Below, piece by piece: positions 19,008-27,786 of a DNA stretch of 64,000 nucleotides (position 1 is the stretch's first letter; every line of letters starts with the position of its first letter). Under the pieces are notes generated by a model, which made no database searches, was not told where the DNA came from, and worked only from the letters and a program-made list of their open reading frames with translations. The stretch comes from Yoonia sp. (GTDB taxonomy: Bacteria > Pseudomonadota > Alphaproteobacteria > Rhodobacterales > Rhodobacteraceae): positions 1-64,000 of the forward strand of contig JAGSGF010000007.1 of assembly GCA_023955335.1 (NCBI GenBank), written 5' to 3'. A program made the position numbers and the translations under genes.

Positions 19008-20395
19008 GATGCGAGCCGTTCGCTCATCGCGACCTTGTCACGTCCGGCTGATTTGGCTGCATAAAGCGCCTCGTCCGCATGGTGGCACATCGTGTCGATT
19101 TGGATGCGATTCAGCCGTTGAAGCCCACCAACCGCAACGCCCACGGACATGGTGACATTCAGCTCTGGCTGACCGGACCCAAGCGAGAATGGGCGCGCCG
19201 AGATCAATTTACGTAGCCGGTCGGCGGCAACATGGCCTTGTTCGTTATTTGTATTTGGCATGGCGACCATAAACTCTTCGCCACCAATCCGCGCCACAAG
19301 ATCAATCGCACGTAAGTTTTCGCGCAATCGACGGGCAATTTCGACGAGAACTTTATCCCCTGCGGGATGCCCGTAGCTGTCGTTGATCGACTTAAAGTAG
19401 TCAATATCTAACATCATCACAGCAAATTCGCGTTGTGACACGCGGGCCTGTTCGGCCATGCGGGACAAATGCGGTTCAACATAGCGCCGATTATAGAGCC
19501 CCGTAAGCGGGTCGGTAACAGCCGCATGCAAGCCGTCGCGCACTGTGTCGCGTAATTTGTCATGCAACAGCTTTTGTCGCACCAACGCCTTAGCCCGCAA
19601 CACCATTTCACCATCTGAGATATCAAGGCTCACGGCGTCATCTGCACCAAGGTCCAAAACCATTGCTGCGATATCGGGCTCGTTGTGCGGCAGAATTACA
19701 AACAGTGTAGATAGACGCGTTTCTGCGCGCGACCGCAGGTCAGAAATCAGCCGGAAAACAGCCCGTCCACCGTCATTGTCTTTCGTGCCATCAATCACAA
19801 ATAGGTCGGGAACCGGTGCGACTGAATTGGCAAGGACGGTGTCGGTTTCAAGCCGCGTTACTGGAACCGTAAGACCGCTGTTCAATTGGGCAGCAAGGGC
19901 ATCGCTGCTCACGACATGACGCGACAAAAGCGCCACATGCGCGGTCGCATCAAAATTCCCACGGGCTTCTTCAAAGCCAAGTGCGCGACTGGTGCCGTCC
20001 CGCAGCATCAATTCGTGGCGTGCATGTCGCACGCGCAGTAACGACCGAATGCGTGCTAAAAGGAGCGCGTCATGGATTGGTCGCGGAAGAACATCATCGG
20101 CGCCGGCATCAAGGGCAGCAAACCGCGCCCGCGCTGTATCGGCCACCCCAACGGAAATAATTGCGATCTCAGCGGTGTCCGGATTCTCTTTTAACTCGCG
20201 ACAAAATCCATGCCGGTCTTCGACTGGGTCGGACAAATTGATCAGGATCAGATCGGGTTTTTGGCGTGCAATCGCCTCTTCCGCGTCTTTGCGTGATCCA
20301 CATGCTTCCACGCTGAATTGAGCGGCAAGCATTTTGACTTTCAATACGATCCTGTTCGTGGGAACAGTATCGACAATTAAAATGCGACCGGTCAT
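19004..20395 (-). CDS. pleD: PleD-like response regulator with GGDEF diguanylate cyclase
   Basis: A 463-residue protein with two receiver-like domains (about 1-120 and 150-280) and a GGDEF domain (about 290-460) that makes cyclic di-GMP. The active loop reads GGEEF, and RAID, five residues before it, is an intact RxxD inhibitory site. The first receiver looks unable to accept phosphate: the usual acidic pair is DT and the phosphoacceptor Asp of PDLxLLD is Asn (PDLILINLSD). The second keeps an Asp in PDLFVIDGTK. It diverges from DUF3572 and overlaps the convergent sensor gene by four bases. Confidence 0.9.
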   Translation of the reverse strand: MTGRILIVDTVPTNRIVLKVKMLAAQFSVEACGSRKDAEEAIARQKPDLILINLSDPVEDRHGFCRELKENPDTAEIAIISVGVADTARARFAALDAGADDVLPRPIHDALLLARIRSLLRVRHARHELMLRDGTSRALGFEEARGNFDATAHVALLSRHVVSSDALAAQLNSGLTVPVTRLETDTVLANSVAPVPDLFVIDGTKDNDGGRAVFRLISDLRSRAETRLSTLFVILPHNEPDIAAMVLDLGADDAVSLDISDGEMVLRAKALVRQKLLHDKLRDTVRDGLHAAVTDPLTGLYNRRYVEPHLSRMAEQARVSQREFAVMMLDIDYFKSINDSYGHPAGDKVLVEIARRLRENLRAIDLVARIGGEEFMVAMPNTNNEQGHVAADRLRKLISARPFSLGSGQPELNVTMSVGVAVGGLQRLNRIQIDTMCHHADEALYAAKSAGRDKVAMSERLAS

Positions 20396-20491
20396 ATCTA
20401 TGATCCTTCCAAGTGATTTCTACCACGCTGACGAGGCCACTTTGGGGTCAAAAAGTTAAAGAAGAGTTTCCGTAAACGTAAGGTTTTAATC

Positions 20492-20770
20492 ATGTCACCA
20501 GAAAATGCGCAGACAATTGCCTTGCAAGCCCTTGGTTGGCTGGTTGGCAATGACGAGCTTTGCCCCGTGTTTTTGGGTGCCACTGGCGGATCTGTTGACG
20601 ATCTGCGCACACAAGCCGCCGTTCCCGCGTTTCAGGCGGCTGTCCTCGATTTCTTAACGATGGACGATTCGTGGGTGATGGAATTCTGCGATTTGCATGG
20701 CTTGAAATATGACCAGCCCCTGATGGCACGCTACGCATTGCCCGGCGCAGAGGCCGTACACTGGACCTAA
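20492..20770 (+). CDS. DUF3572 family protein
   Basis: A 92-residue protein of the alphaproteobacterial DUF3572 family, recognised by ALQALGWLVGNDELCPVFLG near the start and ALPGAEAVHW at the end. No catalytic motif is known. In this group it commonly sits beside pleD, as here, where the two genes diverge over about 95 bases. The 3' end overlaps the convergent dehalogenase gene by four bases. Function unknown. Confidence 0.85.
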   Translation: MSPENAQTIALQALGWLVGNDELCPVFLGATGGSVDDLRTQAAVPAFQAAVLDFLTMDDSWVMEFCDLHGLKYDQPLMARYALPGAEAVHWT

Positions 20771-23700
20771 AGCTGAACGGTGATTTCACCATCTGGGTCT
20801 GCGGCGCGGCTTTGACAAAGGATCATCGTGTTTTGCCGCTGTGCCTGTGACAGTACAAAATCGCGATGTTCCACGTTTCCATCGATTACGGTGCATTTGC
20901 ACACGCCACACAGGCCATCGGCGCATTTCACATCGACATGAACGCCTGCGCGCTGCAGTGCGTCTGAGGCAGCTTCATCGGCAGTGACGTCAATTCTACG
21001 CCCGTCGGGCAGCCGTATCGCAAACGGGTGGTTTGCATAGTCAGGCGCGTCAGGCACAGCGAAATATTCCAGGTGTCGCTGGTCTTCGGGAAACCCGTTC
21101 TTGCTGGCGGCATCGATAACGGCCGACATATACAGGTCAGGACCGCAGGTATAAACATGCGCACCAACATAGGGCTTGAGCGCGAGGTTTAAGTCAGCGC
21201 GCGAGCCTTCATCGCTAATATGAAGATGAACGTGCGCAGCCCAAGACTGTTTTTCCAGCAAGGCGACAAATCCGGCATCGGCCCGTGTGCGCACGCTATA
21301 GTGCAGGTCAAATGGGCGCCCCAATGCATGCAAACGATGCGCCATCGCGATCATGGGTGTGACGCCGATCCCACCACCCATCAAATAGCTGTGCACCGCG
21401 TCCTCAATAAGTGGGAAATGGTTGATCGGCTTGGACGTAAACACGCGACGGCCTTTTGTGAAAATGCGGTGCATAAGCTTTGATCCACCGCGCCCCGTGT
21501 CCTCTCGCAGGACGGCAATCTGGTACGATTTGCGGTTCGCGGGGTCACCTGACAACGAATACTGCCGAAAAAATTCGGGGGCGACGACAACGTCAATATG
21601 TCCGCCTGCGGTGAACGGAGGCAAATCTGCGCCGTTTGGGTCGGACAGTTCATAGAGCGTGATACCGTCCGTCAGCGGATCAGCTTTGGTCACGATCAAC
21701 TGCAAAACGGGGGTATCGCCGGAATCTGCCGTATAGACATGCTCTGGCGGGGTGCCAGCGGCGCGGCGTACGCGATGTTCATGGGCTGTGATCATCCCGG
21801 CATAGGCTTGAATGCCGGCCTCGCGGTCCATCGGGAATGGCCACGGATAGGGGGGCGGCGCAAGCGGTGCGGGGTAAACCGCCAGCGTTTGGTCCGCGAA
21901 CTTTAGGTCAAGATCAGGCTGCAAGTCGCGCGCATTCACCGGATCGCGGGCAGGGTGGTATGCGCCATCATCGACCATTTCCAGATCCCACCACCATTTT
22001 TTCACGGCATTGATCGACCCGTTACCAAACTTATCATCCAATGCGGCCAATGCTTTGGCCGCTTTGGGGACCGCCATCGCAAGCTTGCGAAAAGGGGCTT
22101 CGGCGAACAGACCTTCAAGGTTCCACGGGCAAGTTTTCATACAGCGCCCACACATCGCACCATTCTTTTGGCTGACGCGGTAGGTTGTGCATTTCTGGCT
22201 GTCGGATTTCCAAATCTCGTATCCGTTGAACATCAGTTTCGGGCCTGCGGTGATCGCACCTGACGGGCATTCACGGGCGCATTTGTTGCAGGCTTCACAG
22301 AACTTTTGCAGCCCAAAATCAATCGGTTTATCATGGGCCATCGGCATATTTGTGGTGACGATGCCGGATTTCAGTCGCGGGCCAAGGAACGGATTTAGGA
22401 TGACCTCGCCGATACGGCTGACTTCACCGAGACCGGAAAGCAACAGCAGCGGCGGGTGCAAAACCTCGTCATCCATCACCGAATGGACGCGGGCTGTATA
22501 GCCGAGGGTGCGAATGTGTTGGGCCAGAACGCCCCCAAGCAGCGAAAACCGAAGGTAAGCCCGCATAGATTGGGCGCATGCGATCCAGTCGTCGCCAGAC
22601 GCGCCTTCCATTGTCTCGTGACCTTGGTCGATGATCATGGAAATGGCGTTGGAGTGGTAAGGCGTGATTACCTCGCCCGTCGCATCGTGGCTGTAGTAGG
22701 CGTAATCTGGACAAGCAGACAGGCCGACGGCATCAACGCCAAGAAAATAAAGTGCAGCTTTGATGTTTGTGGCATTTTCTTCGGGATTTTTAGCGCTTTT
22801 TTGTGTGGCAGCTTCACCGTCTTGTAGGACCGTCAGTGCGCCCAATGATGGGCGAAAGGCAAAGGCACTTGCGGATTTGCGCACGTAGTTGCCGTTCTTT
22901 GTGGCCTCTTGCACAGGTTTTCCCAGATCGCCGAACAAGGCGCGGGCAAACAGATTTGCGCGTTTGGGGACGCGGGCCACATTAGGCGCATCGATATATG
23001 TGGTGGGGTCGTCTACACGTTTGAGGGTTTCAAACGGATGCGGGCCAGCCTTAAAATCCCGTTTGGCATAGACGTCGGCGGTGCGGGCTGATTTTGCATG
23101 ATCGCCAGTGCCCATCCGGTAGCTGACGGTTGGCTTTTGTCCCGCAACGATCGGTTTATCGGCCGCAAAATCCAAAGTGGTCGTGACCGCGGCTAAGCCA
23201 AACCGGTCACCGGTGAACGGATTGACCAGATTGCCATCTTGCCCCGCAACAAGGCCAGCACATACCGCCAATGCACCCAAATGCACGTCGCTTGCCGCCA
23301 TCGAATGGGCCCGCGCGTCGTGTCCCAACGTGCGGATATAACTGGCCAAGGTCACAGCCGTTTCGATCCCGCGCAGGCAGCTGCGTTGGGGCAAAGCATC
23401 TTTGATCCAGTCCGCGCCATCTTCGTCTGATCGCGGGGCGCGCGGGTTGGCATATAAAAAGACGATTGCGTGGGTATGGTGCCGGCAATCGGCGGCGGGC
23501 AGCGCCATGCTTTCGCGCAAACCTGCCATGATGACGTCGATACCAGCGGCCAGCGTTTTGGGCTGCATTATGCGCAGTCTATCTGCCAAACGGCCCACGT
23601 CAGGGTTGATAATCGGGGCGTCCAGCCATGTGGATGCAGGGATTTCACATGTCCCAACCATATCGGCATCGCAGAAATAGCCAAATGATTTAAGGTGGTT

Positions 23701-23952
23701 AGCCCGTTCTTGCAGATCAGTCGGGATCTCTGCGGCTTCTTTCTTGACCATCCCGTCGCGCGTGGCATCCAGCATCGCTTGATAATCCTGCATCGCGTTC
23801 ACGATACTGGCAGGGTCATCCGGGCGTCTGAACGACAGACCGGTCATGGGCGCCAGATGCGAGAGGTCGCAGACATCCGTCCGGTGAAGTTTTTCCAACG
23901 GGTAGGGACCAAGATGCATAGGGCGGGAACGGTAAGACCTGAGTTTGAGCAT
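20767..23952 (-). CDS. Self-sufficient catabolic reductive dehalogenase (cobalamin, Fe-S, fused flavin/ferredoxin reductase)
   Basis: A roughly 1060-residue cytoplasmic fusion. Residues 1 to about 690 are a reductive dehalogenase: two related vitamin-B12/nitroreductase-like halves (each with an IRTLG-Y/H-A-R segment), then two [4Fe-4S] sites, CEACNKCARECP (about 550-562) and CTTYRV followed by CGRCMKTCP (about 587-611). From about 760 on it is a phthalate-dioxygenase-reductase-like module: RQYSLSGDP for flavin, GGGIGVTPM for NAD(P)H, and a C-terminal plant-type [2Fe-2S] site, CADGLCGVCKC, with a later Cys. This is the BhbA/NpRdhA-type layout, which removes halogen from aromatic compounds using NAD(P)H. 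No Tat signal and no membrane-anchor gene are present. Start uncertain: MLKLRSYRSR is used; 23919 and 24006 are alternatives. Confidence 0.9.
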   Translation of the reverse strand: MLKLRSYRSRPMHLGPYPLEKLHRTDVCDLSHLAPMTGLSFRRPDDPASIVNAMQDYQAMLDATRDGMVKKEAAEIPTDLQERANHLKSFGYFCDADMVGTCEIPASTWLDAPIINPDVGRLADRLRIMQPKTLAAGIDVIMAGLRESMALPAADCRHHTHAIVFLYANPRAPRSDEDGADWIKDALPQRSCLRGIETAVTLASYIRTLGHDARAHSMAASDVHLGALAVCAGLVAGQDGNLVNPFTGDRFGLAAVTTTLDFAADKPIVAGQKPTVSYRMGTGDHAKSARTADVYAKRDFKAGPHPFETLKRVDDPTTYIDAPNVARVPKRANLFARALFGDLGKPVQEATKNGNYVRKSASAFAFRPSLGALTVLQDGEAATQKSAKNPEENATNIKAALYFLGVDAVGLSACPDYAYYSHDATGEVITPYHSNAISMIIDQGHETMEGASGDDWIACAQSMRAYLRFSLLGGVLAQHIRTLGYTARVHSVMDDEVLHPPLLLLSGLGEVSRIGEVILNPFLGPRLKSGIVTTNMPMAHDKPIDFGLQKFCEACNKCARECPSGAITAGPKLMFNGYEIWKSDSQKCTTYRVSQKNGAMCGRCMKTCPWNLEGLFAEAPFRKLAMAVPKAAKALAALDDKFGNGSINAVKKWWWDLEMVDDGAYHPARDPVNARDLQPDLDLKFADQTLAVYPAPLAPPPYPWPFPMDREAGIQAYAGMITAHEHRVRRAAGTPPEHVYTADSGDTPVLQLIVTKADPLTDGITLYELSDPNGADLPPFTAGGHIDVVVAPEFFRQYSLSGDPANRKSYQIAVLREDTGRGGSKLMHRIFTKGRRVFTSKPINHFPLIEDAVHSYLMGGGIGVTPMIAMAHRLHALGRPFDLHYSVRTRADAGFVALLEKQSWAAHVHLHISDEGSRADLNLALKPYVGAHVYTCGPDLYMSAVIDAASKNGFPEDQRHLEYFAVPDAPDYANHPFAIRLPDGRRIDVTADEAASDALQRAGVHVDVKCADGLCGVCKCTVIDGNVEHRDFVLSQAQRQNTMILCQSRAADPDGEITVQL

Positions 23953-24018
23953 GGTGTTGACACCGTCCGCGCTCCGTTGCTTGGTGTCAACAACGACCCT
24001 GCCCAAAAGGACTGCAAA

Positions 24019-24714
24019 ATGATCAAAGGCATCATCTTTGACAAGGACGGCACCTTGTTTGATTTCAACGCGACTTGGGGGGCATGGACACGGGGTATGA
24101 TCGCGTCCGAAGTGGGGGGTGATCCTGCGCGCATTGCCGCGATGGCCGACCTGTTGGGCTATGATCTGGACGCCGGTGTGTTTTTACCAAGCAGCATTGT
24201 GATCGCCGAAACGGTATCTATCGTTGCGGATGCGATGTTGGGGCTTTTGCCTGATGTGACAAAGCCGGAGTTGATTGGGCGCATGAAAGACGCGACCAAA
24301 CATGTGCCTCAGGTGGAACCGACGCCGTTACGCCCTGTGTTAGAAGCATTGCGCGACATGGGTTTGACGCTTGGCGTTGCCACCAATGACGCTGAAGAGC
24401 CTGCACACGCCAATTTGGCCCATGTCCGTGACATGTTTGATTTTATCGCCGGTTTTGACAGTGGCTTTGGCGGCAAACCTGCGCCGGGTCAGTTGTTGGG
24501 GTTCTGCGCGCAGACAGGCCTCGACCCTGCGGCGTGTATTATGGTTGGCGACAGCTTGCATGATTTGGACGCGGGTCGTGCGGCGGGCATGATGTGTGTT
24601 GGTGTGCTGACAGGACCTGCGGACCGGGCCGAGCTTGCGCCGCGCGCGGACGTTGTGCTGGGCACCATCGCGGAATTGCCAGCGTGGGTTGCTGGGCAAA
24701 ACACCATCCGATAA
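24019..24714 (+). CDS. HAD-family hydrolase (phosphoglycolate-phosphatase-like)
   Basis: A 231-residue HAD hydrolase. Motif I is FDKDGTLFD, motif II lies in LGVATNDAEE (threonine), motif III lysine is in GFGGKPAPGQ, and motif IV is MVGDSLHDLDAG. A helical cap lies between motifs I and II (about residues 15-90), as in HAD-IA phosphatases. The start ATG follows AAAAGGA. It diverges from the dehalogenase gene with only about 65 bases between the two starts, so the two may share control. Whether it acts on a phosphate ester or a haloacid cannot be told; the phosphatase reading fits better. Confidence 0.88.
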   Translation: MIKGIIFDKDGTLFDFNATWGAWTRGMIASEVGGDPARIAAMADLLGYDLDAGVFLPSSIVIAETVSIVADAMLGLLPDVTKPELIGRMKDATKHVPQVEPTPLRPVLEALRDMGLTLGVATNDAEEPAHANLAHVRDMFDFIAGFDSGFGGKPAPGQLLGFCAQTGLDPAACIMVGDSLHDLDAGRAAGMMCVGVLTGPADRAELAPRADVVLGTIAELPAWVAGQNTIR

Positions 24715-24723
24715 CAAAAACGA

Positions 24724-24738
24724 CATATCTTGTCGCTA
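24724..24738. promoter_or_regulatory. Short perfect dyad upstream of the MttB-family gene
   Basis: CGACA, a five-base centre TATCT, then TGTCG. The dyad lies between the HAD stop and the MttB-family start. There is no T run after it, so an operator or chance dyad is more likely than a terminator. Confidence 0.3.
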
Positions 24739-24804
24739 GCGCGATGTGAAAACTTCCTAGGCCTGCCAAGCTTGGTGAAACGGGTTTGAGCAAGAGGCAA
24801 GATC

Positions 24805-26358
24805 ATGGCTGATACACCACGCAAACGGGGCGGTGGCCGCGCAGGGAACGCAAGCCGCAGAGGGTCTGCTGTGATCGACCAGATGCCGTGGCGCATCCCC
24901 GTCAATACGGACAATCCGACAGAACCGCTTGGCCCCGAAGGTGTCGCCGCGATCCACAATGGTGCGATGACTATTCTCGAAGACATCGGCATTGAGTTTC
25001 TGAACGAAGAAGCCCTTGCTCTGTTCAAAAAAGCAGGCTGTACCGTCAACGGAACCAACGTGCGTATGGGCCGCGACTGGGTGATGGAAATGTTGGGCCA
25101 CGCGCCTGCACAATTTGACATCACACCGCGTAATCCAGACCGTAAGATCACCATTGGCGGCAAACATATACTGTTTGGCAACGTGTCGTCGCCTCCGAAT
25201 TATTATGACCTTGAAATCGGCAAAAAGGTCACGGGCAACCGCGAGCAATGCGCCAATCTGCTGAAGCTGACGCAGTACTTTAACTGCATCCATTTTGCGG
25301 GCGGGTATCCGGTTGAACCACAAGATATTCACGCCTCTGTCCGGCACTTGGACGTGCTGTATGACAAGTTAACGCTGACTGACAAATCCATGCACGCCTA
25401 TAGCCTTGGCCGCGAACGCGTCGAAGACGTGATGCAGATGGTGCGTATCTCAGCGGGGCAAACCGAGGACGAATTCGAAGCCAAGCCGCATATGTACACC
25501 AACATCAACTCGACCTCGCCGCTTAAGCACGATGTGCCGATGATCGACGGATGCTTGCGCTGTGTGCGGCGTGGGCAGGCGGTTGTTGTGACACCATTTA
25601 CGCTTGCGGGTGCGATGGCCCCTGTGACGATGTCAGGGGCGGTGACGCTTTCGATTGCCGAAGCATTGTCCGCCATTGCGCTGTTCCAATACGTCCGCCC
25701 CGGTGCGCCCTGTGTCATTGGGACGTTCACCAGCAACGTGGACATGAAATCTGGCGCGCCTGCCTTTGGTACACCAGAATACATGCGGGCCACCCAAATG
25801 ACGGGGCAGATGGCGCGGTTCTACGGGCTTCCTATGCGGGCATCTGGTGTCTGTGCGGCCAATGTGCCTGACGGACAGGCCATGTGGGAAACATCCAATT
25901 CATTATGGTCTGCCGTGCAGTCCGGCACCAACATGGTCTACCACGGCGCGGGCTGGCTCGAGGGTGGGTTAATCGCCTGTCCGGAAAAATTCATCATGGA
26001 TTGCGAAGTTATCCAGATGATCCAACGCTACATGGAACCAGAAATCGTGGCGACAACGCCAGATGACATCGCCATCGACGCAATCCGCGAAGTGGGGCCA
26101 AACGGCCATTTCTTTGGGATACAACATACCCAAGATCGATACGAAGACGCATTTTATGCACCGATTGTGTCCGACTGGCGTAACTTTGAAGCATGGGACG
26201 AGGCTGGCGCGGAGTGGACAGCCGAACGCGCCCATCACAAATTCAAAGACATCATAAACACGTTTGAGGCCCCAGCTATGGATGAAGGTATCCGCGAAGA
26301 ACTGCAAACTTTTGTGGCAAAGCGCAAAGAAGAAGGCGGCGCACCGACGGATTTCTAA
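24805..26358 (+). CDS. Trimethylamine methyltransferase (MttB) family protein, non-pyrrolysine type
   Basis: A 517-residue protein of the MttB superfamily (COG5598). Family segments include AMTILEDIGIEFLNEEAL near the start, GNVSSPPNYYDLEIGKK, TPFTLAGAMAPVTMSGAV and MVYHGAGWLEGGL. The frame is uninterrupted and has no in-frame amber codon, so it is not a pyrrolysine enzyme. Characterised non-pyrrolysine members demethylate quaternary amines such as glycine betaine or carnitine and pass the methyl to a corrinoid protein. No corrinoid-binding partner or activator is encoded in this window. AGAGG precedes the ATG. The N-terminus has an unusual basic, glycine-rich stretch (RKRGGGRAGNASRRG). The substrate is inferred as a methylated amine. 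Confidence 0.87.
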   Translation: MADTPRKRGGGRAGNASRRGSAVIDQMPWRIPVNTDNPTEPLGPEGVAAIHNGAMTILEDIGIEFLNEEALALFKKAGCTVNGTNVRMGRDWVMEMLGHAPAQFDITPRNPDRKITIGGKHILFGNVSSPPNYYDLEIGKKVTGNREQCANLLKLTQYFNCIHFAGGYPVEPQDIHASVRHLDVLYDKLTLTDKSMHAYSLGRERVEDVMQMVRISAGQTEDEFEAKPHMYTNINSTSPLKHDVPMIDGCLRCVRRGQAVVVTPFTLAGAMAPVTMSGAVTLSIAEALSAIALFQYVRPGAPCVIGTFTSNVDMKSGAPAFGTPEYMRATQMTGQMARFYGLPMRASGVCAANVPDGQAMWETSNSLWSAVQSGTNMVYHGAGWLEGGLIACPEKFIMDCEVIQMIQRYMEPEIVATTPDDIAIDAIREVGPNGHFFGIQHTQDRYEDAFYAPIVSDWRNFEAWDEAGAEWTAERAHHKFKDIINTFEAPAMDEGIREELQTFVAKRKEEGGAPTDF

Positions 26359-26361
26359 GCG

Positions 26362-27237
26362 TTACCGGCCAGTCACGCAGGCCACGACCGTATCGGCCAT
26401 CGCTTGTAACGTGTTGATATAGTGATCGGCCCCAAGCGGAATATTGGCCCCCATGAGGTCGATCATGCCCGTGTTGGCAGACGTGCCTTCCACAATAACG
26501 GCGGTCCAGCGGTCACCAATCTCTGGGTCAGCCAAAACGCACGCCACGTCGGTGCGTTCACGAAGCTGCGCTATATGCGCTGGACCGGGTGAATTGGCGG
26601 CGGCATCGGCAATCGTGGCAACGCTCATCAGGTCAAACGCGTCCTCGAAATAGCCGTAAGCATCGTGGGGCCAAATGATGGACTGTCCGGCGGCTGGTGC
26701 AAGCTGTGCTTTGAGCGTGTCGCGCAGCTGCTCAAGCTCGGTTGCGTAGTTTTTGGCGTTTGCTTGGTAGGAGTCAGCATTCGCAGGATCAATATCTGCA
26801 AGTTGGTTCGCAATGTGCCCGACCCAGACGGCAGTGACCGCAGGATCAATCCACGCGTGTGGATCATAATCCCCATGATCATGGTCATCTTCGCCGTCAT
26901 GATGTGTCAGTTCACGGCGGTCCCAGCCCGTCGTTTCAAGCAACTCAAGTGTGGTTGCACCCGTTGCCAAAGTTGCAATCGGATCAGCCAACCAAGGGGT
27001 CAAATCGTGGCCAACCCAAATGATCAGCTCTGCGTCCGATAAGGCCCGCGCATCGGATGGGCGCAGGGCATAGCTGTGGGCGTCTGCGCTTGGCGGCAAC
27101 AACAGCGTTGGCGCGCCAATGTCGCCCATTACTGCCGACACCAACCCATGTATTGGGGCCATGTCGGTCAGAACACTGGGCGCTGCCACACTTTGTGAAG
27201 CGCAGGTCAATACGGCGAAAATGGCTGCAAGGCGCAT
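26362..27237 (-). CDS. znuA: Zinc ABC transporter substrate-binding protein
   Basis: Periplasmic zinc-binding protein of the cluster A-I family, 291 residues. The signal peptide ends near QSVAA (residue 18). The histidine- and acid-rich loop HHDGEDDHDHGDYDPHAW (about 112-129) is typical of ZnuA. Other metal-site segments are PSADAHSYALRPSDAR, IIWPHDAYGYF and VLADPEIGDR. It diverges from zur-znuC-znuB over a palindromic operator, so the importer is split between two transcripts that share one control site. Confidence 0.95.
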   Translation of the reverse strand: MRLAAIFAVLTCASQSVAAPSVLTDMAPIHGLVSAVMGDIGAPTLLLPPSADAHSYALRPSDARALSDAELIIWVGHDLTPWLADPIATLATGATTLELLETTGWDRRELTHHDGEDDHDHGDYDPHAWIDPAVTAVWVGHIANQLADIDPANADSYQANAKNYATELEQLRDTLKAQLAPAAGQSIIWPHDAYGYFEDAFDLMSVATIADAAANSPGPAHIAQLRERTDVACVLADPEIGDRWTAVIVEGTSANTGMIDLMGANIPLGADHYINTLQAMADTVVACVTGR

Positions 27238-27275
27238 GTGATCTTGTCCTTCGGGTTAAATCTCAGTAAGGGGTG

Positions 27276-27289
27276 TATGTTATAACATA
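27276..27289. promoter_or_regulatory. Candidate Zur operator
   Basis: TATGTTATAACATA is a perfect 14-base palindrome, of the AT-rich type bound by Fur-family zinc regulators. It lies in the 57-base gap between the divergent znuA and zur genes, only six bases before the zur ATG, where binding would block both promoters. Confidence 0.72.
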
Positions 27290-27294
27290 ACGGG

Positions 27295-27786
27295 ATGCGC
27301 AAGATGTCTTCAGACCCAATCGGATTCACGGCCCATGATCACACGCATTGCGTAAAATCGGCGCTTGCTGCAGCCCAAGCGGTTTGTATCCAGCGCGGTG
27401 TGCAAATGACGCCGGTGCGCTTGCGTACGCTCGAGATTATGTTGGAAGAACACGCAGCTATGGGAGCCTACGATGTACTCGCGCGCCTGAATGCAGAAGG
27501 GCTGGGGTCCAAACCACCTGTGGCATACCGTGCGCTGGGATTTTTGGTGGATCAAGGGTTTGTGCACCGGATTGAACGGCTTAATGCGTTCATCGCCTGC
27601 GCCCACCCAGAGGACGCGCATAATCCAGCATTCATGATCTGCCGTAGCTGTGGAACCGTGGCCGAGGCGCAGGCCCAGTCTGGCACATTTGTACAATCAG
27701 CGGCCCAAACCGGCTTTCAAATCGAACAGACCGTGATCGAGGCCGAAGGGCTTTGCCCGTCTTGCCAGCCTCAGGTGCAGCCATGA
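27295..27786 (+). CDS. zur: Zinc uptake regulator, Fur family
   Basis: A 163-residue Fur-family repressor. The winged helix lies in about residues 35-90 (VRLRTLEIMLEEHAAMGAYD), the dimer-interface metal site includes AHPEDAHNP, and structural zinc is held by CRSCG and CPSC (two CxxC pairs). It begins the operon zur-znuC-znuB, divergent from znuA, so it is probably autoregulated through the palindrome in front of it. The frame has a second ATG at 27304; neither start has a strong ribosome-binding site, which fits a very short leader. Confidence 0.92.
   Translation: MRKMSSDPIGFTAHDHTHCVKSALAAAQAVCIQRGVQMTPVRLRTLEIMLEEHAAMGAYDVLARLNAEGLGSKPPVAYRALGFLVDQGFVHRIERLNAFIACAHPEDAHNPAFMICRSCGTVAEAQAQSGTFVQSAAQTGFQIEQTVIEAEGLCPSCQPQVQP

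Noticed and set aside
24019-24714. HAD protein as a haloacid dehalogenase working with the reductive dehalogenase
   Set aside because: The DxDGT motif I (FDKDGTLFD), with its second Asp, is that of phosphatases; haloacid dehalogenases lack this Asp.
24805-26358. Pyrrolysine-containing trimethylamine methyltransferase
   Set aside because: No in-frame amber codon is present; the gene belongs to the non-pyrrolysine branch.
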